From assembly GCF_015354505.1 (NCBI RefSeq), contig NZ_JACAFP010000001.1, positions 338,117 through 402,116 of the forward strand: 64,000 nucleotides of DNA. Direction: 5' to 3'. The translations under genes were made by a program, and so were the position numbers. The notes beneath the pieces are model-generated. The model was not told the DNA's origin, searched no databases, and was given only the letters and a program-made list of their open reading frames with translations. This stretch comes from Microbacterium sp. UFMG61 (GTDB lineage: Bacteria; Actinomycetota; Actinomycetes; Actinomycetales; Microbacteriaceae). Shown piece by piece: positions 32,421 through 46,887 of this stretch; the first letter of the stretch is position 1, and each line of letters starts with the position of its first letter.

Positions 32421-33944
32421 ATGACCCGCACCCCGCTCACCACCTCGCTCGACGGCTACGAGGTCTGGTTCCTCACCGGCAGCCAGCACCTCTACGGCCC
32501 CGAGACGCTCGCGCAGGTCGCCGAGCAGTCGCAGGAGATCGCGCGCATCCTCGACGACGCGGGCGAGGTGCCCGTGAAGATCGTCTGGAAGCCGGTGCTG
32601 ACGGATGCCGCGGCCATCAAGCGCACCGCGCTCGAGGCGAACGCCGACGACCGCGTCATCGGCCTGATCGCGTGGATGCACACGTTCAGCCCCGCGAAGA
32701 TGTGGATCGCCGGTCTCGACGCGCTGCAGAAGCCGCTCGCGCACCTGCACACGCAGGCGAACGTCGAGCTGCCGTGGGCCGACATCGACTTCGACTTCAT
32801 GAACCTGAACCAGGCGGCGCACGGCGACCGCGAGTTCGGCTACATCCAGACGCGTCTCGGCGTGCCGCGTAAGACCGTCGTCGGTCACGCGAGCGACCCG
32901 CGAGTGCGTCAGGAGATCGCGACGTGGCAGCGTGCGGCCGCCGGCCTCGCGGCCTCCCGTTCGCTGAAGCTCGCCCGCTTCGGCGACAACATGCGTTACG
33001 TCGCCGTCACCGAGGGCGACAAGACCGAGGCTGAGCTGCGCTTCGGTGTGCAGGTCAACACGTGGGGCGTGAACGACCTGGCGGATGCGGTCGCCGCGGC
33101 ATCCGAGTCCGAGATCGACGCCCTCGTGGCCGAGTACGAGGAGCTCTACGAGGTCGTACCGGAGCTGCGCCGCGGTGGCGACCGCCATCAGTCGCTGCGC
33201 GACGGAGCCGCGATCGAGATCGGGCTGCGGACGTTCCTCGAAGAAGGCGGCTTCGGCGCCTTCACCACGTCGTTCGAAGACCTCGGCGCGCTGACGCAGC
33301 TGCCCGGTCTCGCGGTGCAGCGCCTGATGGCCGAGGGCTACGGCTTCGGTGCCGAGGGCGACTGGAAGACCGCGATCCTCGTGCGCGTCGCCAACGTGAT
33401 GGGCGCGGGACTGCCCGGCGGCGCGAGCCTCATGGAGGACTACACCTACGACATGACCCCCGGCGACGAGCTGATCCTCGGCGCGCACATGCTCGAGGTC
33501 TCGCCGTCGCTCACCACCGCGAAGCCGACTCTCGAGATCCACCCGCTCGGCATCGGCGGCAAGGACGACCCGGTGCGCCTGGTCTTCACAGCCGACCCCG
33601 GCCCCGCGGTCGTCGTCGCACTCAGTGACATGCGCGACCGGTTCCGCCTCACTGCGAACGTCGTCGAGAACGTGCCGCCGCGCCAGTCGCTGCCGAAGCT
33701 CCCGGTCGGCCGCGCCGTCTGGAAGCCGCAGCCCGACTTCACCACCTCCGCCGCCGCCTGGCTGACCGCGGGCGCCGCGCACCACACGGTCATGTCGACG
33801 GCCGTGGGGCTCGAGGCCTTCCGGGATTTCGCCGAGATGGCCGAGGTCGAGCTGCTCGTGATCGACGAGGCGACCACGCTGCCCGAGTTCCAGAAGCAGG
33901 TCCGCTGGAACCAGGCGTACTACCGACTCGCGCAGGGGTTGTGA
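32421..33944 (+). CDS. araA: L-arabinose isomerase
   Basis: A 507-residue enzyme, close to the usual 500. It starts with [13 protein letters not shown], a family hallmark. [28 protein letters not shown] and the metal-site region MEDYTYDM and [11 protein letters not shown] are all present. It converts L-arabinose to L-ribulose in the cytoplasm, the first step of the pathway completed by the kinase and epimerase genes just upstream. GAAAGG precedes the ATG. Its stop overlaps the mutarotase start (TGATG). Confidence 0.97.
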   Translation: MTRTPLTTSLDGYEVWFLTGSQHLYGPETLAQVAEQSQEIARILDDAGEVPVKIVWKPVLTDAAAIKRTALEANADDRVIGLIAWMHTFSPAKMWIAGLDALQKPLAHLHTQANVELPWADIDFDFMNLNQAAHGDREFGYIQTRLGVPRKTVVGHASDPRVRQEIATWQRAAAGLAASRSLKLARFGDNMRYVAVTEGDKTEAELRFGVQVNTWGVNDLADAVAAASESEIDALVAEYEELYEVVPELRRGGDRHQSLRDGAAIEIGLRTFLEEGGFGAFTTSFEDLGALTQLPGLAVQRLMAEGYGFGAEGDWKTAILVRVANVMGAGLPGGASLMEDYTYDMTPGDELILGAHMLEVSPSLTTAKPTLEIHPLGIGGKDDPVRLVFTADPGPAVVVALSDMRDRFRLTANVVENVPPRQSLPKLPVGRAVWKPQPDFTTSAAAWLTAGAAHHTVMSTAVGLEAFRDFAEMAEVELLVIDEATTLPEFQKQVRWNQAYYRLAQGL

Positions 33945-34912
33945 TGGCCGACGTCTCTGCTGTCGCCGGTTCCGCCGTGGATGTCGCGACCGCGGCGCGC
34001 CCGCGCTCCGGGCGACAGCTGCGCATCGCAGGTCATGGCTACGAGGCCGTGATCGCGAGCGTCGGCGCATCGCTGCGCGTGCTGACATTCGAGGGGCGCG
34101 ACCTCGTCGTGCCGTTCGAGGCCGACGAGGTGCGGCCCGGATACCGCGGCACCAGCCTCGCACCGTGGCCCAACCGCATCGTCGACGGCCGGTACACCTT
34201 CGGCGGCGTCGAGCATCAGCTCGCCCTCACCGAGCCCGGCCGTGGTCAGGCGCTGCACGGCCTGCTCTCGTGGGCCGAGTTCGAGGACCGCCTCGTGCTC
34301 GGCGACCGTGTCGTGCTCGCCGCCGTGATCGAGCCGCAGACCGGATATCCGTTCCGCGTCGAGGTCGAGACCGAGTACCGCATCGACGCCGACGGCCTTC
34401 ACCAGACCGTGACCGCGCACAATCTCGGGGCGGATGCCGCACCGTGGGGCACCGGACCGCATCCGTATCTCGTCGCCGGTCCCGGCGGCCGGGTGGACGA
34501 CTGGACTCTCACCCTGCCGGCATCCGAGGTGCTCACCGTCACCGATGACCGCCTGAGCCCGGTGGCCGTCGAGGCCGTGGCGGAGCATCCGGAGTGGGAC
34601 TTCCGCGCTGCGCGCCAGATCGGCGACGTCTTCATCGACCACGCGTTCACCGGCCTCGCACGCGAGGGCGGTGTCGCCGAGGTTCGGCTCGTGACGGATG
34701 CCGGAACCGGCGTCGCGATCACATTCGACGAGCGCTGCCCCTGGGTGCAGGTGCACACGGCCGACAACCCGGGGATCGACGCGATCCACCGCATCGGCCT
34801 CGCGGTCGAGCCCATGACCTGCCCGCCGGATGCCTTCAACTCGGCAACCGACCTGGTCGTGCTCGAACCGGGCGCTGCGCACGCGGCATCCTGGCGTATC
34901 GCCGCGGTCTGA
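33944..34912 (+). CDS. Aldose 1-epimerase (mutarotase) family protein
   Basis: A 322-residue protein of the galactose-mutarotase superfamily: LAPWPNRIVDGRYTFGG near residue 70, GLLSWAEFE with the first His before it, and GTGPHPYLVAGPGG with the catalytic His. The late Glu is probably in LAVEPMTCPPDAFN. It interconverts sugar anomers; here the substrate is likely L-arabinose, supplying the form used by AraA. A GTG at 33941 is a possible alternative start, but ATG 33944 overlaps the araA stop. It is the last gene of the araDBA operon. Confidence 0.9.
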   Translation: MADVSAVAGSAVDVATAARPRSGRQLRIAGHGYEAVIASVGASLRVLTFEGRDLVVPFEADEVRPGYRGTSLAPWPNRIVDGRYTFGGVEHQLALTEPGRGQALHGLLSWAEFEDRLVLGDRVVLAAVIEPQTGYPFRVEVETEYRIDADGLHQTVTAHNLGADAAPWGTGPHPYLVAGPGGRVDDWTLTLPASEVLTVTDDRLSPVAVEAVAEHPEWDFRAARQIGDVFIDHAFTGLAREGGVAEVRLVTDAGTGVAITFDERCPWVQVHTADNPGIDAIHRIGLAVEPMTCPPDAFNSATDLVVLEPGAAHAASWRIAAV

Positions 34913-34920
34913 GTCGCGTC

Positions 34921-34992
34921 GCCGGGCTTGCGTCCCAGTTCGTGCCGCTGAGCAGGCTGAGGCACGGCACGGATTGCGACGCAAGCGCCGGC
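34921..34992. repeat. Inverted repeat after the araDBA operon
   Basis: Outer arms GCCGGGCTTGCGTC and GACGCAAGCGCCGGC (one bulge) enclose a second hairpin (CGTGCC..GGCACG). It lies between the convergent mutarotase gene and the gene at 34998 and probably ends both transcripts. Confidence 0.7.
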
Positions 34993-34997
34993 CCGCC

Positions 34998-35585
34998 TCA
35001 GCGGTTGAGCCAGCGTCGCAGCGAGCGCGTCACGAACGGCAGCACCCAGTACGCCATGATCGGCGTGAGCACGGCCGTCGTCGCGAGCACCCGCAGCCAG
35101 ATCGGCAGCTCGTTCCAGCCCGGGACCGGGCTCATCGCGTACGTGAACGCGAGGTTCACCGGGAAGAATCCGAGCCAGATCGACACCGCCTGCTTCCAGC
35201 GCGGGGGAGTGCTGACCATGGCGACGGTGGTCGTCGAGCCGTCGGCGCGGGGAAGCGTGATGGTGTCGGTGGTCGGCTGGTCGAACCAGCCCTCGATGCC
35301 GGTGCGCCGGTGCACGTGCTCGCTGCGCACGAACTGCTCGCCGGTCGACTTCCACCACTCGCGCTCGCCGGACTGCTCCCAGGCGACGAGCGACTTCTCG
35401 TCCGCGAACCGGTACAGCATGTGCCAGATGTGCGAATCCTCGCCGTCGCGTACCCATCCCGATCCCAGGAAACCCGGATACCGGTGAGCGAGGTTCACGC
35501 CCGTCTGCACCCAGGCGGTCGCGGCGGTCACGTGCTCGGGGTCGACCTCGCGGCGGATGGAGACGGTGATGGGTTCACTGGACAT
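34998..35585 (-). CDS. Antibiotic-biosynthesis-monooxygenase-domain membrane protein
   Basis: A 195-residue protein. Residues about 5-95 form a ferredoxin-like ABM domain (ITVSIRREVDPEHVTAA... WHMLYRFADEKSLVAWEQS). Two hydrophobic segments near 130-150 and 163-183 anchor the C-terminus in the membrane. The combination is common in actinobacteria, with unknown substrate; some ABM domains oxidise quinones or degrade haem. It is transcribed alone, convergent with the mutarotase gene. Confidence 0.8.
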   Translation of the reverse strand: MSSEPITVSIRREVDPEHVTAATAWVQTGVNLAHRYPGFLGSGWVRDGEDSHIWHMLYRFADEKSLVAWEQSGEREWWKSTGEQFVRSEHVHRRTGIEGWFDQPTTDTITLPRADGSTTTVAMVSTPPRWKQAVSIWLGFFPVNLAFTYAMSPVPGWNELPIWLRVLATTAVLTPIMAYWVLPFVTRSLRRWLNR

Positions 35586-35688
35586 GGTGGGTCCTCGGAG
35601 AGTGCGGTCGCCCGGGTCACGGGCGCCTCGGCGGTGGGGGATGCGCCGGGGTGCGGGCGCACCTCCGATTGTATTTCGGATGGATGCC

Positions 35689-35749
35689 GTTCGAATCGCT
35701 CACCTTGCAGATTCCGGCGGCCGATTCTTGCAAAGTGCGCGATACGAAC
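35689..35749. repeat. 61-bp intergenic inverted repeat, family A copy 2
   Basis: Arms begin GTTCGAATCGCTCACCTTGC and end GCAAAGTGCGCGATACGAAC, with a 17-base centre. The right arm has three changes, so this is the least symmetric copy. It lies between the ABM gene and the thiolase gene, starting their divergent intergenic region. Confidence 0.85.
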
Positions 35750-35766
35750 GAGGCGCGAGGGTGACA

Positions 35767-36960
35767 ATGGGACGCATGAGCACGCGCAGCGAAGCCGTTC
35801 TGATCGATGTCGTCCGGACCCCCGTGGGGAGGGGGAAGCCGGGCGGAACCCTGTCGGGGGTGCATCCGGTCGATCTCGCTGCCGGAGCGCTCGCCGCGAT
35901 CCTCGAGCGCAGCGGGCTCGATTCGCGACAGATCGACGACGTGCTGCTCGGCTGCGTGAGCCAGGTGGGCGATCAATCGTCGAACATCGCCCGCCAGGCG
36001 GTGCTTGCCGCGGGGTTCGACGAGTCGATCCCGGCCGCGACGATCGACCGGCAGTGCGGGTCGAGTCAGCAGGCCGTGCACTTCGCCGCGCAGGGGATCA
36101 TCGCCGGCGCCTATGACGCGGTGATCGTCGGCGGCGTCGAGTCGATGAGCCGGGTACCGCTCGGGTCATCCGGCGCGGGTGGCTCGCCGATGTCGCCGCG
36201 TCTGCGCGAGCGGTATCCGGACGGGCTCGTGAACCAGGGCGTCTCGGCCGAGCTGATCGCGCAGCGCTGGGGCCTCGACCGCGCAGCCCTCGACGCCTAC
36301 GCCGCTGAATCGCACCGCCGCGCGGCCGCCGCATGGACCGATGGATTTTTCGGCCGCACGGTCATCCCAGTCGCGGAGGCTCCGGATGCCGTGGCCGACG
36401 AGACCGTCCGCGCGAGCACGACGGCCGAGGGGCTGGCGGGTCTTCCGCCCGCGTTCCGGACGGATGCGCTCGCCGCCCGTTTCCCGGAGGTCGACTGGCG
36501 CATCACCCCCGGCAACTCCTCGCCGCTCACCGACGGAGCATCCGCCGCGCTGCTGATGAGCGCCGAACGTGCCGAAGCGCTGGGGCTCACGCCACGTGCG
36601 AGGTTCCAGGCCTTCACGGTGGTCGGAGACGACCCGCTGATGATGCTGACCGGGCCGATCCCCGCGACCCGACGCATCCTCGAGCGCACCGGACTCACGA
36701 TCGACGACCTCGATGCCTACGAGGTCAACGAGGCCTTCGCATCGGTGCCGCTCGCGTGGGCGGCCGAGCTCGGGGCGGATGCCGCGAAGCTCAACCCGCG
36801 AGGAGGGGCGATCGCCCTCGGGCATGCCCTGGGCTCCTCGGGTACCCGCCTGCTCGGCACGCTCGTCGACCAGCTCGAGGCCGTCGGCGGCCGGTTCGGC
36901 CTGCAGACCATGTGCGAGGGCGGCGGCATGGCGAACGCGACGATCATCGAGCGGCTGTAG
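35767..36960 (+). CDS. Thiolase family acetyl-CoA acyltransferase
   Basis: A 397-residue thiolase. ATIDRQCGSSQQAVHFAA holds the acyl-accepting Cys; NEAFASVPLAWA is the NEAF motif; NPRGGAIALGHALGSSG holds the catalytic His, with Ala in place of the usual Pro of GHP; MCEGGGMANA holds the second Cys. It condenses or cleaves beta-ketoacyl-CoA. The ATG at 35767 has GAGGG five bases upstream; ATG 35776 is an alternative. It stands alone between two 61-bp repeats, so no pathway is given by neighbours. Confidence 0.92.
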   Translation: MGRMSTRSEAVLIDVVRTPVGRGKPGGTLSGVHPVDLAAGALAAILERSGLDSRQIDDVLLGCVSQVGDQSSNIARQAVLAAGFDESIPAATIDRQCGSSQQAVHFAAQGIIAGAYDAVIVGGVESMSRVPLGSSGAGGSPMSPRLRERYPDGLVNQGVSAELIAQRWGLDRAALDAYAAESHRRAAAAWTDGFFGRTVIPVAEAPDAVADETVRASTTAEGLAGLPPAFRTDALAARFPEVDWRITPGNSSPLTDGASAALLMSAERAEALGLTPRARFQAFTVVGDDPLMMLTGPIPATRRILERTGLTIDDLDAYEVNEAFASVPLAWAAELGADAAKLNPRGGAIALGHALGSSGTRLLGTLVDQLEAVGGRFGLQTMCEGGGMANATIIERL

Positions 36961-36973
36961 CGGCATCCTCGGC

Positions 36974-37034
36974 GTTCGAATCGCGCACTTTGCAGAAATG
37001 GCGACCGGAGAACTGCAAAGTAAGCGATTCGAAG
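36974..37034. repeat. 61-bp intergenic inverted repeat, family A copy 3
   Basis: Arms TTCGAATCGCGCACTTTGCA and TGCAAAGTAAGCGATTCGAA enclose a 17-base centre. It lies between the convergent thiolase and DUF559-like genes and can act as their shared terminator. Confidence 0.9.
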
Positions 37035-37039
37035 GCGGG

Positions 37040-38020
37040 TCAGGCGCCGAGAGCTGCCGACACCCGCCGAACCAGTTCCTCCGGACGACGCAGAAGAGGT
37101 GAGGTGACCTCGACGACGATCCACCCCGCGGCGCGGAGCCGTGCGAGCCTCTCCACATCAGCCGCCCACTGCGCCCCATGCAACATGCCGAGATACTCGA
37201 TGACGACACGAGCGTCGCGGTAGACCATGTCGACGCATCCGAGGAAGCGCCCGCGTTCGTCGTAGAGATCCACGTTGAGCTCCGGTTCCGGCAGCCCGCC
37301 GGTCAACAGGATGCAGCGCACTCGCGTCTCGCGTGGCGACCAGGAGTCCTCGCGGACGAGCTCGAGTGCGTCCCTGAGTCGCGCCGCTCCACGTCGTCGC
37401 CCGGCGTCCAGCATCGTCCGCAGATCTGCGCGCGTCGAGAGCGGTGCGCGTCCGGGTGTCGGCCTGCCCCTTCCGCGTCGCCACACGCGGCACATGTGGT
37501 CGCCGATGGCGACGATGTCGAAGAGCGGAAGTCCGCCGAGCGACGCCCAGGTCGCGGCGGGCGAAGTGACTCGCAAGCCATCGTGCACCGTGATCTCCGT
37601 CATGCTCGCCAGCGTTCGATGACCGACGAGGCCGCTCGCGTGGGGGAAGGGCGTGTGTCCAGCGGCGCTGACGTGCAGACGGAGATCGCTGTATGCGGCG
37701 ATCCGGTCATCATCGGTGAACTCGAGCGGCAGTGGCGCATCCCAGATCGACGCTGCCGTCTGATGGCTGAAGAAATGGCCGGTGTGCAGTCGCGGCGCGT
37801 AGACGCGGGCGCGGTGGACGCGCGCGCGGCGCTGCCGTTCATGGGGATCCGCGATGTCGTCGAACGTCGGCACCGGTCCGGCGGGAGCGCGAATGCCGAA
37901 GAACGGGGCTTGCAGATCGACGCTGCGCAGGCGGTTGCGGCTCACGCCGTGCAGCCGCGCGATGTGCACCGAGAAGCCGGTGCCGCAGAACTCGTCCGGA
38001 AGGTTCTCGGGTGGCGTCAT
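37040..38020 (-). CDS. DUF559-like endonuclease-fold protein
   Basis: A 326-residue protein common in Microbacteriaceae. The N-terminal part (HIARLHGVSRNRLRSVDL) resembles the AbiEi-like/winged-helix head of such proteins. The C-terminal 100 residues look like a Vsr/DUF559 PD-(D/E)XK fold: LPEPELNVDLYDERGRFLG followed by VDMVYRDARVVIEYLG. The ATG at 38020 was chosen; the longer frame to 38125 runs into the adjacent 61-bp repeat and its extra residues come from that repeat. Transcribed alone between two repeats of family A. Biological role unknown; nuclease activity is inference. Confidence 0.78.
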   Translation of the reverse strand: MTPPENLPDEFCGTGFSVHIARLHGVSRNRLRSVDLQAPFFGIRAPAGPVPTFDDIADPHERQRRARVHRARVYAPRLHTGHFFSHQTAASIWDAPLPLEFTDDDRIAAYSDLRLHVSAAGHTPFPHASGLVGHRTLASMTEITVHDGLRVTSPAATWASLGGLPLFDIVAIGDHMCRVWRRGRGRPTPGRAPLSTRADLRTMLDAGRRRGAARLRDALELVREDSWSPRETRVRCILLTGGLPEPELNVDLYDERGRFLGCVDMVYRDARVVIEYLGMLHGAQWAADVERLARLRAAGWIVVEVTSPLLRRPEELVRRVSAALGA

Positions 38021-38080
38021 GGTCCCAAAGGTGGCACACGACCGCGCTGGCGTACGCGGTTGTCCACAGCCCCCGGCGGC

Positions 38081-38141
38081 CTTCGAATCGCGCACTTTGC
38101 AGAAACAACCAGTCGCAAACTGCAAAGTAAGCGATTCGAAG
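38081..38141. repeat. 61-bp intergenic inverted repeat, family A copy 4
   Basis: Arms CTTCGAATCGCGCACTTTGC and GCAAAGTAAGCGATTCGAAG, 17-base centre. It lies upstream of the reverse DUF559-like gene, so here it is not at a 3' end; a terminator role for the reverse gene is excluded at this site. Confidence 0.9.
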
Positions 38142-38158
38142 GGTGCCGGGGGAAGAGA

Positions 38159-38190
38159 AGACCCCCGCCGACCCGATTCGGCGGGGGTCT
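38159..38190. terminator. Orphan terminator hairpin
   Basis: AGACCCCCGCCGA pairs perfectly with TCGGCGGGGGTCT around loop CCCGAT, 18 bases after the 61-bp repeat. No gene ends here on the forward strand. It may be left over from a lost gene or act on reverse-strand transcripts from the right. Confidence 0.65.
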
Positions 38191-38492
38191 CTTCGGGAGC
38201 AGACGCTCACCGTATGCGCGGATGACGTGACTACCCGATCCGGTCTGAGTCTGTGTCCGCGCATGTGCAGTTGTAGTCGGCGAAGGTGTCCGGGCGGTGA
38301 ACGCGGCGAGAAATCCTCATCGGCGTCGACGAGCCCGATAAGAAGCAGTGAACACGTACACGCCCGGCGCAGCGGTCGCGAGAGAGTGATCCGCGTGGCT
38401 GAGGCGCATGGCTGGAAGTCAGGCTGGCAAGGTACTCCGGAATACCGATATCCCTGATTGGCGAGGGCGGACCTCGGCGCGTTGGCGGGTGT
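38191..38492. other. Intergenic stretch without a recognised gene
   Basis: About 300 bases of slightly lower GC. A short forward frame ends with AEAHGWKSGWQGTPEYRYP and a stop at 38457, which reads like the end of a real protein, but no start or upstream domain is present. It may be a gene remnant; I cannot name it. Confidence 0.4.
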
Positions 38493-38846
38493 ATGGTCCG
38501 AGCCATGACGACGGAGTCACGATTCTCACGGCTCTTCACGTGCGCTGCGTTAGTCGCTGCAGCTCTGATCGCAAGCCCCGGAGGCGCGATTTCGATCGAT
38601 GCTGCTCGGGCCGACACCTTGAGCAACACCTGTCGCCAGTGGTACCCGGGGGCACAGGTGAGCAACATGATCCCGTGCCAATCAGACGACAGAAATGTTG
38701 ACTTCTGTACCGTCTATCCCTGGCCAAGCATCATCGGCGACCGCTTCGGCGAGGCCATGGCAAACCTGGATGCGCAAACGGTGCTCTACGACACTTATAC
38801 CGCACGAGTTGGTCCGGCTACAGCATCCATCACCGCGATCTCATGA
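38493..38846 (+). CDS. Small secreted protein, probably frameshifted near its end
   Basis: The frame encodes up to 117 residues with a Sec signal (FTCAALVAAALIASPGGAIS) cleaved near ARADT; ATG 38505 is an alternative start. The mature part has three Cys residues (NTCRQWYPG, MIPCQ, VDFCTVYPW), suggesting a disulfide-bonded extracellular protein. After about 38790 the sequence loses character, whereas another frame reads SWSGYSIHHRDLMNNAY and a stop at 38858, a more protein-like end. A single-base change near 38790 would restore it. I do not recognise the family. It is followed 24 bases later by a lipoprotein gene that is also interrupted. Confidence 0.5.
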   Translation: MVRAMTTESRFSRLFTCAALVAAALIASPGGAISIDAARADTLSNTCRQWYPGAQVSNMIPCQSDDRNVDFCTVYPWPSIIGDRFGEAMANLDAQTVLYDTYTARVGPATASITAIS

Positions 38847-38870
38847 ACAACGCGTACTGAGGAGTCCACC

Positions 38871-39413
38871 GTGCTTCATTCCACGGCGAAGATCAGCGCA
38901 GTCATGGCCGCTTCATTCCTGGCGCTCACGCTCACCGGTTGCGCGACTCACTCAGCGCCAACGACCGTCGGCACGGCGCCTACTGCAACCAGCACAGATG
39001 AGTCCACGCGGCTCAGCACGGGGGACCAGCTCAGCTTCCTCGATCTCTCCGCGGTCGCTAATGAGATGTTCTCGCGCGACATGACCGAGCTTGCCGACGA
39101 CTCCCAGATCGTTGCTCTCGGAACGGTGAAGCGCTGGTTGGCCGGGGATCGTGTGACAACCGCGACGGGGATGGACGTCGGTGCCGTCATCCTTGCGGAA
39201 TTCACGGTCAGCAAGGTTGTCACATCGAACGGAGACAGCCGGCTTGCTCCCGGAGACACGCTGTACCTCCCCTTCCCCGGCGGGATGGACATAGGCAAGG
39301 TCGCGGAATCCGCACCGCATGATCTCGACGCGCTGGTCTATCTCGAACGTGAACTCTCTTCGGAAGACCTCGCGGTCGGTGACGAGTACGTCGTCGAGAA
39401 GGGAGACCCCTAG
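38871..39413 (+). CDS. Lipoprotein with in-frame amber stop; continues past it
   Basis: The 180-residue frame starts at GTG with GAGGAG upstream. It has a signal with lipobox LTGC, a Thr/Ser-rich linker, and a beta-rich domain (QIVALGTVKRWLAGD... LAPGDTLYLPFPGG). At 39411 a TAG stops it after VEKGDP, but the same frame stays open to 39624 and continues with protein-like sequence. The full protein would be about 251 residues. Family not recognised. It looks like a recent nonsense mutation. Confidence 0.65.
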   Translation: MLHSTAKISAVMAASFLALTLTGCATHSAPTTVGTAPTATSTDESTRLSTGDQLSFLDLSAVANEMFSRDMTELADDSQIVALGTVKRWLAGDRVTTATGMDVGAVILAEFTVSKVVTSNGDSRLAPGDTLYLPFPGGMDIGKVAESAPHDLDALVYLERELSSEDLAVGDEYVVEKGDP

Positions 39414-39626
39414 GCAGCGGGTGCGCCGCGGTGGGTTCTCACCGGCTCTCAGGGGTTCGTGGTCGTAGACCAATCGGCCCCCGGCCAAGTGGTGTGGCCG
39501 ATGCTCGGGAACACAGCCGCGGGAACCCTCCAGGATGCTCTCCCGGGCGGCACCCTTGATGGGCTGAATGACCAGCAACGTGCTGTTGTCGACACCTACG
39601 AGAACGGAGAGACCCCGGAACCGTAG
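39414..39626 (+). pseudogene. In-frame continuation of the lipoprotein gene after TAG
   Basis: In the same frame as the lipoprotein at 38871, this reads APRWVLTGSQGFVVVDQ, PGQVVWPMLGNTAAGTL, NDQQRAVVDTYENGETPEP and then a TAG at 39624. No start or ribosome binding site is present of its own. The composition and hydrophobic pattern fit a domain end rather than random sequence, so it is most likely the severed C-terminus of the upstream gene. Confidence 0.6.
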
Positions 39627-39668
39627 ACGAAATACGGACGTACCAGGCGGCGCAATCGAGAAGCCGAT

Positions 39669-39682
39669 GGAAGCGCTTGCGA
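39669..39682. promoter_or_regulatory. Upstream GCAAGCGCTTGC-like operator
   Basis: GGAAGCGCTTGC matches the core of the perfect palindrome at 39733-39748 in 11 of 12 positions and lies 64 bases to its left. Two spaced sites suggest DNA looping or cooperative binding by a LacI-family repressor. Confidence 0.55.
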
Positions 39683-39732
39683 CTTTCGGCCAGCTCACCC
39701 GCACCCACCCCTGACTTTTCGCCAGAGCACTC

Positions 39733-39772
39733 CTGCAAGCGCTTGCAGTTCACGAACCCTCCCTGCTAGCTT
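39733..39772 (+). promoter_or_regulatory. Promoter and operator of the amylase-pullulanase gene
   Basis: CTGCAAGCGCTTGCAG (39733-39748) is a perfect 16-bp palindrome of the LacI/MalR type. It overlaps a possible -35 TTGCAG (39743-39748); TAGCTT (39767-39772) follows after 18 bases as a possible -10. A bound repressor would block the -35. The regulator gene is not in the window. Confidence 0.65.
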
Positions 39773-39827
39773 CACTCGCAAGCCTTCGGACACGTCGTCG
39801 TGTCCGCCCGCACCCAGGGAGCATCAC

Positions 39828-45860
<6,033 letters not shown>

Positions 45861-45862
45861 AA

Positions 45863-45913
45863 CGACGAAGACCGGATGTCGGGGCGCATGTCCCCGGCAT
45901 CCGGTCTTCGTCG
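45863..45913. terminator. Bidirectional terminator after the amylase-pullulanase gene
   Basis: CGACGAAGACCGGATG pairs perfectly (16 bp) with CATCCGGTCTTCGTCG around a loop that itself can pair (GGGGC/CCCC). It lies two bases after the pullulanase stop and nine before the convergent aldo/keto reductase stop. The outer CGACGAAG..CTTCGTCG is shared with the terminator at 1751-1788. Confidence 0.85.
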
Positions 45914-45921
45914 CGGGCTCG

Positions 45922-46887
45922 CTACCAGGCGTATGCCTCGGGGGCTGTGCCGCCGGGGCCTGGCCAGATGCGGTCGAGTTCGGCGAGCGTGTCGGCATCC
46001 AGGGTCACGTCGAGCGCCTCGACGGCCGAGTCGAGCTGGTCGATCGTGCGCGGACCGATCACCGGGGCGGTCACGCTCGGCTGGTGCAGCAGCCAGGCGA
46101 TCGCGACGACACCGGGGCGGATGCCGAGTTCGGCGCAGAACTCCTCGTAGCGTTCGATCGCCGGGCGTCGGTCGCCGAGGGCGTCGAGGCTCGACCGCGA
46201 GCGGTCGGTCTTCTGCAGCACGCCGCCGAGCTGTCCGCTGGCGAGCGGCGACCAGGGGAGCAGTCCCATGCCGTACTGCTCCGCGGCGGGCACGACCTCG
46301 AGCTCGACCGTGCGCTCGGTGAGGTTGTACAGCGACTGCTCGGTGACCGGGGCCGGGTAGCCGGATGCCGCGGCGATCTCGTGCACGCGGGCGAGGTGCC
46401 AGCCGGCGAAGTTCGAGCTGCCGAGATAGGTGATCTTGCCCTGCTCGCGCAGCGTCGCGAAGGCGCTGAGCGTCTCGTCGAGAGGCACATCGCGGTCGAT
46501 GTGGTGCATCTGATACAGGTCGATGTGGTCGGTGCCGAGTCGCCGCAGCGAGGCCTCGACCGACGCGCGGATGTGCACCGCCGACAGCCCGCGGTCGTTC
46601 GATCGGGGACCCATCACGCCGAACACCTTGGTCGCGACGATCAGGTCGTCGCGGTTTCCGCGGTCTTTCATCCAGCGTCCGAGGATCTCCTCCGACTGCC
46701 CGGGGTGATCCCCCCACCGTCCGCCGCCGTAGACGTCGGCGGTGTCGATGAAGTCGATACCGGCCTCGACCGCGCGATCCAGGATGGCGCGGGATGCCTC
46801 CTCGTCGATCACCGGACCGAAGTTCATGGTGCCGAGGGCCAGGCGGCTCACGCGCGCACCGGCTCGTCCGAGACGTGTGTACTGCAT
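45922..46887 (-). CDS. Aldo/keto reductase
   Basis: A 321-residue NADPH-dependent reductase. GTMNFGP and DTADVYGGG give the Asp-Tyr pair of the active site, IVATKVFG the Lys, and YQMHHID the His. EQSLYNLTER and GMGLLPWSPLASG are cofactor-site motifs. The family reduces aldehydes or ketones, including sugars. Its start overlaps the GH42 stop by one base (TGATG), so it is the second gene of the beta-galactosidase operon and may act on the released sugar. ATG 46887 was preferred over an in-frame ATG at 46968 inside the upstream gene. Confidence 0.9.
   Translation of the reverse strand: MQYTRLGRAGARVSRLALGTMNFGPVIDEEASRAILDRAVEAGIDFIDTADVYGGGRWGDHPGQSEEILGRWMKDRGNRDDLIVATKVFGVMGPRSNDRGLSAVHIRASVEASLRRLGTDHIDLYQMHHIDRDVPLDETLSAFATLREQGKITYLGSSNFAGWHLARVHEIAAASGYPAPVTEQSLYNLTERTVELEVVPAAEQYGMGLLPWSPLASGQLGGVLQKTDRSRSSLDALGDRRPAIERYEEFCAELGIRPGVVAIAWLLHQPSVTAPVIGPRTIDQLDSAVEALDVTLDADTLAELDRIWPGPGGTAPEAYAW

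Noticed and set aside
36974..37034. TTCGAATC in the 61-bp repeats resembles a tRNA T-loop
   Set aside because: No acceptor, D or anticodon arms can be drawn, and the motif is present in both arms of an inverted repeat.
37040..38125. Longer start for the DUF559-like protein at 38125
   Set aside because: The extra residues are translated from the 61-bp inverted repeat and carry no domain.
39411..39413. TAG as a pyrrolysine codon
   Set aside because: Nothing in the window or in this group of bacteria suggests pyrrolysine machinery; a nonsense mutation is simpler.
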